Part shown: positions 1 to 11,115 of the stretch, in pieces
How positions within the stretch are numbered: the first letter of the stretch is position 1
How the letters are laid out: each line of letters opens with the position of its first letter
NCBI GenBank assembly: GCA_014650415.1
Contig: BMUX01000006.1
Span: 434,001 to 498,000 of the forward strand
DNA from: Streptomyces spiroverticillatus
Lineage (GTDB): Bacteria > Actinomycetota > Actinomycetes > Streptomycetales > Streptomycetaceae
Reading direction: 5' to 3'
Length of the DNA: 64,000 bases
Position numbers and translations under genes: made by a program
The notes under the pieces: model-generated
Database searches by the model: none
Seen by the model: the letters and a program-made list of their open reading frames with translations, nothing else
Told to the model about the DNA's origin: nothing

Positions 1-283
1 GCCCGGCGTCACCGGCACCGTCATCAAGCACATGCTCCAGGGCGGGCCACCGGCCGAGGACGCCTCCACCGCACTGGAGCGCCGCCTGGCCCCCCTCACC
101 GACCGGGAGCGCGACGTCCTCGCGCTCCTCGGCGAAGGGCTTCCCAACCTCCTGATCGCCGACCGCCTGGGCATCGGCGTCGGCACGGTCAAGACGCACG
201 TCGGCGCGATCCTTGACAAGACCGGCACCGACAGCCGCGTCCAGGCCGCGCTGCTGGCACACCAGGCCGGGCTGTCCTCCTAG
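1..283 (+). CDS. LuxR-type response regulator, C-terminal fragment
   Basis: The window opens inside this gene. The frame is open from base 2 and closes at a TAG at 281-283, leaving about 93 residues. They form a LuxR/NarL helix-turn-helix: LTDRERDVLALL begins the domain and IADRLGIGVGTVKTHVGAIL holds the scaffold and recognition helices. Such proteins are usually DNA-binding response regulators with an N-terminal receiver domain, which would lie outside the window, so its targets and partner kinase cannot be inferred. The usual SNxEIA motif before the recognition helix reads PNLLIA here, a mild deviation. A hairpin at 327-365 is a plausible terminator. The only NarL-type histidine kinase in the window is 30 kb away, so no pairing is implied. 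Confidence 0.85.
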   Translation, partial: PGVTGTVIKHMLQGGPPAEDASTALERRLAPLTDRERDVLALLGEGLPNLLIADRLGIGVGTVKTHVGAILDKTGTDSRVQAALLAHQAGLSS

Positions 284-326
284 CGCCGGCCCCGGCGCCA
301 GAAGTGAGCACCAGCACCGGCGCACA

Positions 327-365
327 GAAGAGCCCCCGCGAGTCATGTCCTCGCGAGGGCTCTTC
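327..365. terminator. Hairpin terminator between convergent genes
   Basis: GAAGAGCCC-CCGCGAG pairs with CTCGCG-AGGGCTCTTC (one C-A mismatch) across a loop of about 8 bases. It follows the LuxR gene, and the minus-strand sod gene also points toward it, so it may serve both directions. There is no long T tract. Confidence 0.6.
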
Positions 366-473
366 GTCATTCCACCCGCCCGGTGAAAGTTGAGAAGACG
401 ATCACGAGCAGGGCGCTGAGGGGTCCCGCCTCACGGCGGGGAATTCACACCGTATTCACGGTGTGCGCCGGAT

Positions 474-1118
474 TCACGGCGTGATGAGCGGCGTGCGGTT
501 CTTGGCGTCCGCGTAACGCTTCGCCACGTCCTGCCAGTTGACGACGGCCCACATGGCGTCGATGAAGTCGACCTTCTGGTTCTTGTACTGGAGGTAGAAG
601 GCGTGCTCCCAGGCGTCGAAGACCAGGACCGGGACGCTGCCCTGGCCGACGTTGCCCTGGTGGTCGTAGACCTGCTCGACGATGAGGCGGCCCGAGACCG
701 GCTCGTACGCGAGGACGCCCCAGCCGGAGCCCTGCGTGGTGGCCGCGGCCTTCGTCAGCTGCGTCTTGAACTTGGCGAAGGAGCCGAAGGACTCGGTGAT
801 GGCGTCCGCGAGGTCGCCGACACCGTCCGCGGCCAGCGGCTCGCCGCCGCCGCTGTCCTTGGGGGAGGCCATGTTGTGCCAGTAGATGCTGTGCAGGATG
901 TGGCCGGACAGGTGGAACGCGAGGTTCTTCTCCAGCCCGTTGATCGAGCCCCACGCGTCCTTGTCGCGGGCCTCTTCGAGCTGCTCCAGGGTGTCGTTCG
1001 CACCCTTCACGTACGCCGCGTGGTGCTTGTCGTGGTGCAGCTCGATGATCTGCGGGTTGATCACGGGCTCAAGGGCCGCGTAGTCGTACGGAAGTTCAGG
1101 AAGCGTGTAGATGGCCAT
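474..1118 (-). CDS. sodF: Iron (Fe/Mn-family) superoxide dismutase
   Basis: A 214-residue cytosolic superoxide dismutase converting superoxide to hydrogen peroxide and oxygen. All four metal ligands are visible: His28 (ELHHDKHH), His81 (IYWHNM), Asp168 and His172 (DAWEHAFY), as are the C-terminal signature DAWEHAFYLQY and the GSGWG turn. The chosen ATG begins MAIYTLPELPYDY and has a GGAGGGG ribosome site 9 bases upstream; an in-frame extension to 1202 runs through the promoter and is rejected. It is monocistronic, with a terminator on its upstream side. A Nur-type inverted repeat 26-42 bases before the ATG suggests nickel-dependent repression, the known logic for sodF in Streptomyces, where the nickel enzyme SodN replaces the iron one. 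Fe versus Mn use cannot be read with certainty from sequence. Confidence 0.95.
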   Translation of the reverse strand: MAIYTLPELPYDYAALEPVINPQIIELHHDKHHAAYVKGANDTLEQLEEARDKDAWGSINGLEKNLAFHLSGHILHSIYWHNMASPKDSGGGEPLAADGVGDLADAITESFGSFAKFKTQLTKAAATTQGSGWGVLAYEPVSGRLIVEQVYDHQGNVGQGSVPVLVFDAWEHAFYLQYKNQKVDFIDAMWAVVNWQDVAKRYADAKNRTPLITP

Positions 1119-1143
1119 GTCGTCCGACCCCTCCGATTGCTTA

Positions 1144-1160
1144 TTGCAAGTCTTATGCAT
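1144..1160. promoter_or_regulatory. Candidate Nur operator of sodF
   Basis: TTGCAA-GTCTT-ATGCAT matches the published Streptomyces Nur box pattern tTGCaa-N5-ttGCAA in spacing and in the TGCA cores of both halves. It lies just upstream of the sodF ribosome site, where bound Nur (the nickel-responsive Fur-family repressor) would block transcription. Assignment rests on pattern match and gene identity. Confidence 0.65.
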
Positions 1161-1194
1161 CTGCACGCTACCAGCACTTATTTGACGGAGCAGC

Positions 1195-1213
1195 TTAGGC
1201 ATGCCTCAGTAAA
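1195..1213. promoter_or_regulatory. Weak iron-box-like palindrome upstream of sodF
   Basis: TTAGGCATGCCTCAGTAAA resembles the DmdR/DtxR iron box (TTAGGTTAGGCTCACCTAA) at roughly 12 of 19 positions and contains the palindrome AGGCATGCCT. It lies 77-95 bases before the sodF ATG. The match is imperfect, so this is only a candidate. Confidence 0.25.
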
Positions 1214-1254
1214 AAGCCCTAGGTCCGCATGCCGAGAGCATGCGGACCTAGGGC
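1211..1254 (-). terminator. Rho-independent terminator of the permease gene
   Basis: A perfect 17-bp stem (1216-1232 with 1238-1254) closes a 5-base loop. Read on the minus strand it is followed by TTTTT (1215-1211). It sits 22 bases after the permease stop and insulates sodF from read-through. Confidence 0.92.
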
Positions 1255-1275
1255 GTAAGTGGGGTGTGCGGAGGC

Positions 1276-2697
1276 CTAGTTGCGGGCCTTCGCCAGCTTC
1301 TGGCGGACGACGCCGACGACGATCAGGAACGCCGTCAGGCCGCCCGTTCCGGCGAGCTGGAGGCGGGTGTCGGGCTGGCGCAGCATCAGGACGAAGATGA
1401 CCGCCATGCCGGCCAGGGCCACCCAGGTGAGCACCGGGAACATCCACATCCGTACGACCAGCTTCTCCGGAGTCTCACGCTCCGTGCGGCGGCGCAGGAT
1501 CAGCTGCGAGACCGCGATGAAGATCCAGACCACCAGGATCAGCGCGCCGATCATGTTCAGCAGCCACGGGAACACCTTGTCCGGGCTGACCCAGCTCAGT
1601 GCCACGCACACGAAGCCGAAGACCGACGAGCACAGCACCGCGACGCGCGGCACCCCGCCGGACAGCTTGCCGAGGAAGGCCGGGCCCTGACCGCGCTGCA
1701 CCAGCGAGTACGCCATGCGGGAGGAGCCGTAGATGTTGGCGTTCATCGCCGACAGGAGGGCGGCCAGGACGATCACGTTCATGATCTGACCGGCGGCCGG
1801 GATGCCCAGGTGGTCCAGAGTGGCGACGTACGGGCCGATCGAGGCGACCTTCGGGTCGTTCCACGGCACCAGGGTGACGACGACGGCCATCGAGCCGATG
1901 TAGAAGATCGCGATGCGCCACATCGCGGTGCGCACCGCCTTGGCGACGCCCTGCACCGGGTGCTCGGACTCGGCCGCGGCGATCGTCACCGTCTCCAGTC
2001 CGCCGTACGCGAAGACCGACGCCAGCAGGCCGATGATCAGGCCCTCGCTGCCGTTGGGGAAGAAACCGCCGTCACCGGTGAGGTTGGTGAGGCCGGGAGC
2101 GGCGGTGTCGCTGCCGGGCAGCACGCCGAAGATGGCCAGCAGGCCGATGATCAGGAAGAGCGAGATCGCACCGACCTTGAGGGCGGCGAACCAGAACTCG
2201 AACTCGCCGAAGTTCTTCACCGCCGCCAGGTTGGTGGCCAGGAAGATCACCATGAACAGCGCCACCCACGCCCACTGCGGGGAGCCGGGGAACCAGCCCT
2301 GCATGATCTTCGCGGCGCCGATGCCCTCCAGGCCGACGGCGACACAGAGCAGGAACCAGAAGGCCCAGCCCGCCGTGAAGCCCGCCCACGGCCCGATCGC
2401 CCGCTCGGCGTGCGCGGAGAACGAGCCCGAGCTCGGGTTCGCCGCCGACATCTCGCCCAGCATCCGCATCACCAGCATGACGAGCAGGCCGGATATCGCG
2501 TACGCGATGACGATCGAGGGGCCCGCCGCGGCGATGCCCGCGCCCGAGCCCACGAAGAGCCCGGCGCCGATCACCCCGCCGAGGGCGATCATGGAAAGGT
2601 GCCGCTGCTTGAGGCCGTGGCCGAGCGAGGCGTCCGCGGCGGCCGGGGCGTCGGGCGTCTGTGAAGGCGGCGGTGGGGGCGCGGAGGTCCGAGACAT
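1276..2697 (-). CDS. Amino-acid permease, APC superfamily (GabP/AnsP type)
   Basis: A 473-residue inner-membrane transporter that would import an amino acid or GABA-like substrate by proton symport. A soluble proline-rich tail (about residues 1-28) precedes the first helix, whose GGVIGAGLFVGSGAGIAAAGP is the APC signature for substrate binding. About 12 hydrophobic segments follow, and the loop VKNFGEFEFWFAALKVGAI is typical of the AAT/GABA subgroup. Length is normal for the family. The ATG has a weak AGGG site 8 bases upstream. It is one of three close paralogues here (also 2827-4230 and 8801-10303) and nearest to its neighbour upstream, so a local duplication is likely. Nothing in the context shows the substrate. 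Confidence 0.92.
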   Translation of the reverse strand: MSRTSAPPPPPSQTPDAPAAADASLGHGLKQRHLSMIALGGVIGAGLFVGSGAGIAAAGPSIVIAYAISGLLVMLVMRMLGEMSAANPSSGSFSAHAERAIGPWAGFTAGWAFWFLLCVAVGLEGIGAAKIMQGWFPGSPQWAWVALFMVIFLATNLAAVKNFGEFEFWFAALKVGAISLFLIIGLLAIFGVLPGSDTAAPGLTNLTGDGGFFPNGSEGLIIGLLASVFAYGGLETVTIAAAESEHPVQGVAKAVRTAMWRIAIFYIGSMAVVVTLVPWNDPKVASIGPYVATLDHLGIPAAGQIMNVIVLAALLSAMNANIYGSSRMAYSLVQRGQGPAFLGKLSGGVPRVAVLCSSVFGFVCVALSWVSPDKVFPWLLNMIGALILVVWIFIAVSQLILRRRTERETPEKLVVRMWMFPVLTWVALAGMAVIFVLMLRQPDTRLQLAGTGGLTAFLIVVGVVRQKLAKARN

Positions 2698-2826
2698 GAG
2701 CGTGCCCTGTTCACTAGCTGAGACGGTGGGGGAGTGAGCTGAGAGTGGCCCTCAGTCTCGGTACGGCACCGCTCAGAGGGAACTGTCGACCGCTATACGG
2801 ACACCACGCTCACACACCGTGAAAAT

Positions 2827-4230
2827 TTAGGCACGCCTCGCGCGCAACTCCCGCACCAGAGACACCAGCAGCACCAGCGCCGTCGCACCCGCCGACCACA
2901 GGAGCTGCGGCCGGGCGGAGTCGTCCAGCAGCATCAGCACCAGTACGACCGCCATCGCGGCCAGCGCCGCCCACGTCAGATACGGGAACGCCCACATCTT
3001 CAGCGTGAGCCGCTCCGGCATCTCGCGCTCGATACGACGGCGCAGCTTCAGCTGCGAGACCGCGATCAGCCCCCATACGAACAGCAGCACCGCGCCGACC
3101 GCGTTGAGCATGTACAGGAAGACCGTGTCCGGCCACAGCAGATTGAGCACGACCGACACGAACCCGAACGCCACCGACGCCAGCACCGCCCGGCGCGGCA
3201 CCCCGCCCGGCGACGTCCTCAGCAGCCCCTTGGGCGCCTCCCCGCGCTCCGCCAGCGAGAAGACCATCCGCGAGGAGCCGTACAGGTTGGCGTTGAGCGC
3301 CGAGAGCAGCGCCACGAACACCACGATGTTCATGATCGTCCCGGCGGCCGGAATCCCGATCCGGTCGAGCACCGCGACGTAGGGACTCAGGCCCGGCGTC
3401 ATCGAGTCCCACGGCAGCAGCGTCACGATGACCAGCATCGAACCCACGTAGAAGAACAGGATCCGGAATACGGCGCTGCGCACGGCACGCCCGACCGCGC
3501 GGGCCGGGTCGTCCGTCTCCGCGGCGGCGATCGTCACGACCTCCAGGCCGCCGAACGCGAACACGACCGCGAGGACGCCGGAGATCACGCCGGACGCACC
3601 GTTGGGGAAGAAACCGCCGTCACCGGTCAGGTTCGCCAGGCCGACCGGGTCGGTGTCGGGCAGCACGCCGAAGATCGCCAGCGCGCCCAGCACCAGGAAC
3701 AGCACGATCGCGCCGACCTTGAGGGCGGCGAACCAGAACTCGAACTCTCCGAAATTCTTCACCGCCGCAAGGTTGGCGACCGTGAAGACCACCATGAAGA
3801 TCAGCACCCAGGTCCACTGCGGCACCCCGGGCACCCACCCGTTCGCGATCTTCGCCGCTCCGGTCGCCTCCACCGCCAGCACCACGACCAGCAGGAACCA
3901 GTACAGCCAGCCCACACTGAAACCGGCCCACCGGCCGAGCGCCCGCTCCGCGTGCACCGAGAAGGAACCCGACGCCGGCATCGCCGCCGACAGCTCCCCG
4001 AGCATCCGCATCACGAGCATCGCGATGGCGCCCGCGATCAAATACGAAAGGACGATGCCGGGGCCGGCGACCGCGATGCCCGCGCCCGAGCCCACGAAGA
4101 GCCCCGCGCCGATCACCCCGCCGAGGCCGAGCATCGTCAGATGGCGCTGTTTCAGCCCTGCGGACAGGGGCTCCTTCGGCTCCTTCAGGTGCTGTGGCTC
4201 TTGCGGCTGCTGTACGGCCTGGTCGTGCAT
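2827..4230 (-). CDS. Amino-acid permease, APC superfamily (GabP/AnsP type)
   Basis: A 467-residue membrane transporter closely similar to the preceding permease, with GLKQRHLTMLGLGGVIGAG at the first helix and the same VKNFGEFEFWFAALKVGAI loop. The ATG at 4230 begins MHDQAVQQPQEPQHLKEPKEPL, a charged cytoplasmic tail before helix 1. The frame is open a further 99 codons upstream, but those encode Arg/Pro-rich sequence without helices and run through the divergent promoter region, so I reject the longer form. About 12 transmembrane segments are expected. Only 129 bases separate it from the next permease, without an obvious strong terminator, so the two may be co-transcribed. Substrate unknown; family assignment is firm. 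Confidence 0.9.
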   Translation of the reverse strand: MHDQAVQQPQEPQHLKEPKEPLSAGLKQRHLTMLGLGGVIGAGLFVGSGAGIAVAGPGIVLSYLIAGAIAMLVMRMLGELSAAMPASGSFSVHAERALGRWAGFSVGWLYWFLLVVVLAVEATGAAKIANGWVPGVPQWTWVLIFMVVFTVANLAAVKNFGEFEFWFAALKVGAIVLFLVLGALAIFGVLPDTDPVGLANLTGDGGFFPNGASGVISGVLAVVFAFGGLEVVTIAAAETDDPARAVGRAVRSAVFRILFFYVGSMLVIVTLLPWDSMTPGLSPYVAVLDRIGIPAAGTIMNIVVFVALLSALNANLYGSSRMVFSLAERGEAPKGLLRTSPGGVPRRAVLASVAFGFVSVVLNLLWPDTVFLYMLNAVGAVLLFVWGLIAVSQLKLRRRIEREMPERLTLKMWAFPYLTWAALAAMAVVLVLMLLDDSARPQLLWSAGATALVLLVSLVRELRARRA

Positions 4231-4489
4231 GGCGCTCGTGCTCTCGAAGGACGGTCGAGCGGGACTCGACGGTCGCGGGGCGGGGATGGCGGGACGGTCG
4301 TGCGATTTGGCGGGACCCCACAGTGTCTCCTCACCCGACCCCACTGCGCAAAAGGGACCAATCTGCCTTCGCTGCCAGTGACGCGCATCACGCTCGGCCC
4401 GTCTGACCTCACCCCCTTTGTGTGATGTCCACCAAGCCTCTGTTCCCGGCTTTGTCGGCGCTCTAGGGTGATCCGGCGACGGCCCCCGG

Positions 4490-4501
4490 GTTAACGTCGC
4501 C
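4490..4501 (+). promoter_or_regulatory. Possible -10 element of a leaderless bioY leader
   Basis: GTTAAC (4490-4495) lies six bases before an ATG at 4502, the spacing expected when transcription starts at the start codon. No convincing -35 is seen. The rest of the 309-base divergent gap (4231-4539) shows no other clear element. Confidence 0.35.
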
Positions 4502-4543
4502 ATGTCCCTGACTGCCCCCCTCTTCACCGCGGAGTCCCGATGA
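4502..4543 (+). CDS. Possible 13-codon leader peptide before bioY
   Basis: An ATG begins a tiny frame encoding MSLTAPLFTAESR, whose TGA stop overlaps the bioY ATG as ATGA. The ATG is six bases after a -10-like GTTAAC, so the mRNA could be leaderless. Stop-start overlap implies that translation of the leader could feed bioY by re-initiation. The peptide has no run of one amino acid that would suggest attenuation. It may equally be a chance frame. Confidence 0.35.
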   Translation: MSLTAPLFTAESR

Positions 4544-5124
4544 GCACTGCTGCCGTAACCACCCGCCCCGGCGCGGTCCTTGCCGACCTGCTTCCGGCCA
4601 CCCGCGTACGAGACATCGCCCTTGTCGTCGGCGGCGCGGCGCTCACCGGCATCGCCGCCCAGATAGCGATCCCGGTGCCGGGCTCCCCGGTCCCGGTCAC
4701 CGGCCAGACCTTCGCCGCCCTCCTCGTCGGCACCGCCTTCGGCGCCCGCCGCGGCTTCCTCTCCCTGGCGCTGTACGCGCTCGTGGGCATGGCGGGCGCG
4801 CCGGTGTTCCAGTCGGGCACCTCGGGTGCGGGCGGGGCGTCCTTCGGCTACGTCATCGGCATGCTGCTCGCCGCCACCGCGGTCGGTGCGCTGGCGCGGC
4901 GCGGCGGCGACCGCTCGGTGCTGCGCACGGCGGGCACCATGGTCGTCGGCTCGGCGATCATCTACGCCGTCGGCGTCCCGTACCTGATGGCTGCCACCGG
5001 CATGAACCTCTCCGCGGCCCTCGCCGCGGGTGTCGTCCCCTTCCTCATCGGTGACGCCCTGAAGGCGGCCCTGGCGATGGGCGCGCTGCCCACCGCGTGG
5101 AAGCTCGTCGGCCGCAAGGGCTGA
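4540..5124 (+). CDS. bioY: BioY family biotin transporter (S component)
   Basis: A 194-residue integral membrane protein of the BioY family, the substrate-binding S component of ECF-type biotin uptake. The family pattern is clear: IPVPGSPVPVTGQTFAALLVGTAFGARRGFLS, then ALYALVGMAGAPVFQSGTSG, and FGYVIGMLLAA, with about six hydrophobic helices. No EcfA or EcfT gene is nearby, so it either acts alone, as some BioY proteins are reported to do, or uses a shared module encoded elsewhere. The ATG overlaps the stop of a possible upstream 13-codon frame. It diverges from the permease at 4230 and ends at a strong hairpin at 5163-5202. No classical BirA or BioQ site was recognised. Confidence 0.9.
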   Translation: MSTAAVTTRPGAVLADLLPATRVRDIALVVGGAALTGIAAQIAIPVPGSPVPVTGQTFAALLVGTAFGARRGFLSLALYALVGMAGAPVFQSGTSGAGGASFGYVIGMLLAATAVGALARRGGDRSVLRTAGTMVVGSAIIYAVGVPYLMAATGMNLSAALAAGVVPFLIGDALKAALAMGALPTAWKLVGRKG

Positions 5125-5162
5125 GGTTTTTCGTTCATAGGTGTACGAGTTCGTAGGTGTAC

Positions 5163-5202
5163 GAGAAGGGGGCTCCCGGCAGATGCCGGGAGCCTCCTTC
5201 TC
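5163..5202. terminator. Bidirectional hairpin terminator
   Basis: GAGAAGG/CCTTCTC extends a GGCTCCCGGC-AGAT-GCCGGGAGCC core to about 18 pairs (one G-T). It lies between convergent bioY and the LPXTG gene. Confidence 0.85.
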
Positions 5203-5220
5203 CTGTGCGCGGCGCGTGCG

Positions 5221-6000
5221 TCAGTGCTGGGTGACCCGGTCCCGGCGCGACCACCAGAAGCCGACGCCACCGGCGGCGAGCAGTACCGCGCCGGCGATGC
5301 CGAGCGGCAGTGCACCGTCGGGGCCGGTCTTCGGCAGGCCCGGCTTGTTCGCGCCCGGCTTGCTCGCACCGGGCGACGGTGACACCGGTGCCGGTGCGTC
5401 CGGACCGAACGGCACATTCGCCGTCCCGAGCAGCAGTGGGGTGTCAGGGGCGTTCGGAGTCGGCTTCGACGTACCGAAGTCCACCGGGCCCTGCTGCCAC
5501 AGCAGCTTCTCGCTGGTGCCCTCGGTCACCGGCAGGCAGATCTTGCCCTGCTTCTTCGTGTCGAAGGTCGCGTCGACGGCGTACGACTTCGACTTGCCCG
5601 CGGCGAGGTCCGCGACGATGCAGGCGAACCCGCTGTTGGAGCCCTTCGGCAGCCGGTCCTTCGGGATCGGCACACAGCCGGACGCCGCGTCGACCTTCAG
5701 GCCGTCGAAGCCGACGACGGCCATCGTGATCTGACCGGTCGCCTTGCTGCCCTTGTTCGCCACTGTCGCGGTGATTTTTGTCTTTCCCGTTTTGTTGTCG
5801 ACCGAAATCTGTTCCGGAAGTTCGGTGGAGATCTTCACGTCTGCGGGAGCGCTGGGGCCAGGAGTTCCGCCCTTGTCGCTGCCGGGCGTCGGATCGGCGG
5901 CGAAGGCCGCGGACGGCAAAACCAGAACGGCCGCGGCAGCGACCGCGAGACAAGATCCGGCACGCTTGCCGGTGATCTCTTTCCCGATCTTTTCGAGCAT
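5221..6000 (-). CDS. LPXTG-anchored secreted protein
   Basis: A 259-residue surface protein of unknown role. Residues 1-34 form a long signal peptide with hydrophobic SCLAVAAAAVLVLPS and an AFA cleavage site. Residues 40-160 look like a compact beta-sandwich of the type that decorates actinobacterial surfaces (ISVDNKTGKTKITATVANKGS) and contain Cys residues that could form one disulfide. A Pro/Ala/Ser-rich stalk follows, then LPKTG at 222-226, a hydrophobic helix and the tail WWSRRDRVTQH, the standard class of sortase substrate. No sortase gene is in the window. It is convergent with bioY and divergent from the kinase, with its own promoter in a relatively AT-rich gap. Confident as a sortase substrate, not as to function. 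Confidence 0.85.
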   Translation of the reverse strand: MLEKIGKEITGKRAGSCLAVAAAAVLVLPSAAFAADPTPGSDKGGTPGPSAPADVKISTELPEQISVDNKTGKTKITATVANKGSKATGQITMAVVGFDGLKVDAASGCVPIPKDRLPKGSNSGFACIVADLAAGKSKSYAVDATFDTKKQGKICLPVTEGTSEKLLWQQGPVDFGTSKPTPNAPDTPLLLGTANVPFGPDAPAPVSPSPGASKPGANKPGLPKTGPDGALPLGIAGAVLLAAGGVGFWWSRRDRVTQH

Positions 6001-6146
6001 TTCCCAGCCCCCTTATTCTGACAGCGCCAGGCGAAGCGTCAGTCGTACATGCAGGAGTACCACAAGATTGCGTCCAACTGTGATGCAATGGTGGGAAGTT
6101 AATGCTTCTGTCCTGGTCGCAGCAGGCGCTGAGGAGGGGGACGGGA

Positions 6147-8837
<2,691 letters not shown>

Positions 8838-10545
8838 GCGGCCGGCGGAAGGGTCCCGTTCTTCTTCTGGACGTACTCACGCACCAGCGCGAAGCCCACG
8901 ACCAGCACCGCGATCAACAGTGACAGGAGCACCTGAGTGCGGCCCGCGTCGTCGGTGAGCATGTAGACGAGCACGAAGGAGATCATCGCGATCGTCGCCC
9001 ACGTCAGGTACGGGAACAGCCACATCTTCACGACCAGCTTGGACGGGTCCTCGCGCAGGATCATGCCGCGCATCCGCAGCTGCGTGAAACAGATGACCAG
9101 CCACACGAAGAGTGCGACCGCACCCGAGGAGTTCAGCAGGAACTGGAAGACCGTGTCCGGCCACATGTAGTTGAAGAAGACGGCGACGAAGCCGAAGACG
9201 ACCGACGACAGGATCGCGATCTGCGGCACGCCGCTCTTGTTCACCCGGGTGAAGGACTTCGGGGCGTCCCCGCGCTGGCCGAGCGAGAAGGCCATGCGGG
9301 AGGCCGTGTAGAGACCGGAGTTGAGGCAGGACAGCACCGCCGTCAGGACGATCACGTTCATGATCTGTCCGGCGTGCGGGATGCCGATGGAGTTCAGCGC
9401 GGCGACGTAGGAGCCGCCCTCGGCGACCAGCGACTTGTCGTTCCACGGCAGCAGCGTCAGCACGACGAAGATCGAGCCGAGGTAGAAGATGCCGATGCGC
9501 CAGATGACGCTGTTGGTCGCCTTGGTGACGGCGCGCTGCGGGTCCTCCGACTCGCCGGCGGCCAGCGTCACGATCTCCGAGCCCATGAAGGAGAAGACCA
9601 CCATCAGCACACCGGTCAGGATCGCCCCGTACCCCTTGGGGAAGAAGCCTCCGGTGTCGGTGAGATGCGCGAATCCCGCACCCGGGTTGTCCGAGCCCGG
9701 CAGGATGCCGAAGACGGCCAGCAGACCGATCACGACGAACGCGCCGATCGCGACGACCTTGATGCCCGCGAACCAGAACTCGAACTCGCCGTACGACGAC
9801 ACCGAGGCGAGGTTGGTGGCCGTCAGCACCAGCATGACGATCAGGGCCCAGCCCCACTGCGGTATCGCCGGGATCCAGCCCTCCAGGATCTTCGCACCCG
9901 CGGTCGCCTCGACCGCGAGCACGACGACCCAGAAGAACCAGTACAGCCAGCCGATGGAGAAGCCCGCCCAGCGGCCCAGCGCCTGGTCGGCGTAGGCGGA
10001 GAACGAGCCCGAAGACGGCCGTGCGGCAGCCATCTCACCGAGCATCCGCATCACGAACACCACCATCGCGCCCACCAGGGCGTACGACAGCAGGATCGCC
10101 GGACCCGCCGCGGCGATGCCCGCACCGGAGCCGACGAACAGTCCGGCGCCGATGACGCCACCGATCGCGATCATGGACAGGTGACGGTTCTTGAGACCGG
10201 CCTGGAGGCCGCCGCTGTCACCGGTGCCGGAGCCAGAACCGGGCGCACCGGGGTCGCCGGGCCCTCTGTTCTGCTTCTTCGTCGGGGTCGGGTGCGCACT
10301 CATGCACAAACCTCATTCGTTCTTCGGGCACGTCGTCGGGCCGCAGGGTCATGACACTCGGCGCAGACGGTCCGTCTGCCGAGCCCCCGCATTCAAGCCG
10401 AGCCCGAAGCGATCCGGAAGACCTGATTCCGGATTGTTGTACGGACAAAAGCCCTGGATGTACGGCTGTACGTCCCGAATAACGAGGGACCAAGGTCCTT
10501 ACCCCGATGCGCCCTACCCCGCGCGGCGCATGCCACACTCGTCCC

Positions 10546-11034
10546 ATGCGCGTGTACCTCGGTTCCGACCATGCCGGATACGAACTCAAGAACCACCTCG
10601 TCGAGTGGCTCAAGGCCCACGGCCACGAGCCCGTCGACTGTGGTCCCCACATCTACGACGCCCAGGACGACTACCCGCCGTTCTGCCTGCGCGCCGCCGA
10701 GAAGACGGCCGCGGACCCGGACTCCCTCGGCATCGTGATCGGCGGCTCCGGCAACGGGGAGCAGATCGCGGCCAACAAGGTCAAGGGCGTACGGGCGGCC
10801 CTCGCCTGGAGCGAGCAGACGGCCGCGCTCGGCCGCGAGCACAACAACGCGAACGTCATCTCCATCGGCGGCCGCATGCACACCGAGGCCGAGGCCACCA
10901 AGTTCGTGGAGATCTTCCTCTCCACCCCGTACTCGAACGAGGCCCGCCACACCCGGCGCATCGAAATGCTCTCCGCGTACGAGACCACGGGCGTCCTCCC
11001 GGAGATCCCCGCCCACCACCCGCAGCAGGGCTGA
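10546..11034 (+). CDS. rpiB: Ribose-5-phosphate isomerase B
   Basis: A 162-residue enzyme of the RpiB/LacAB family interconverting ribose-5-phosphate and ribulose-5-phosphate in the pentose phosphate pathway. MRVYLGSDHAGYELK carries the phosphate-binding Asp-His pair, and GGSGNGEQIAANKVKGVRAAL is the active-site loop. The E. coli-type catalytic Cys is replaced by Ser in this loop, as in mycobacterial RpiB, where a Glu (here in GNGEQ) is held to act as base. REHNNANVISIGGRM and RHTRRIEML supply further phosphate contacts. ATG 10546 is preceded by CACACT and six bases rather than a ribosome site, so the gene may be leaderless. Length is normal. It precedes the glycosylase gene by 81 bases. Confidence 0.93.
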   Translation: MRVYLGSDHAGYELKNHLVEWLKAHGHEPVDCGPHIYDAQDDYPPFCLRAAEKTAADPDSLGIVIGGSGNGEQIAANKVKGVRAALAWSEQTAALGREHNNANVISIGGRMHTEAEATKFVEIFLSTPYSNEARHTRRIEMLSAYETTGVLPEIPAHHPQQG

Positions 11035-11115
11035 CCGCCCCCCCGGTGAGGGGGCGGTGATTCCGACGCCCCCGCCCCCTTCACCACCCCGCCACCCCTC
11101 CGCAGGAGCAGAGCC

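Noticed and set aside
32..32. ATG at 32 as start of the LuxR protein
   Set aside because: The frame is open to the window edge, and a lone C-terminal HTH is unlikely; the gene is truncated by the window.
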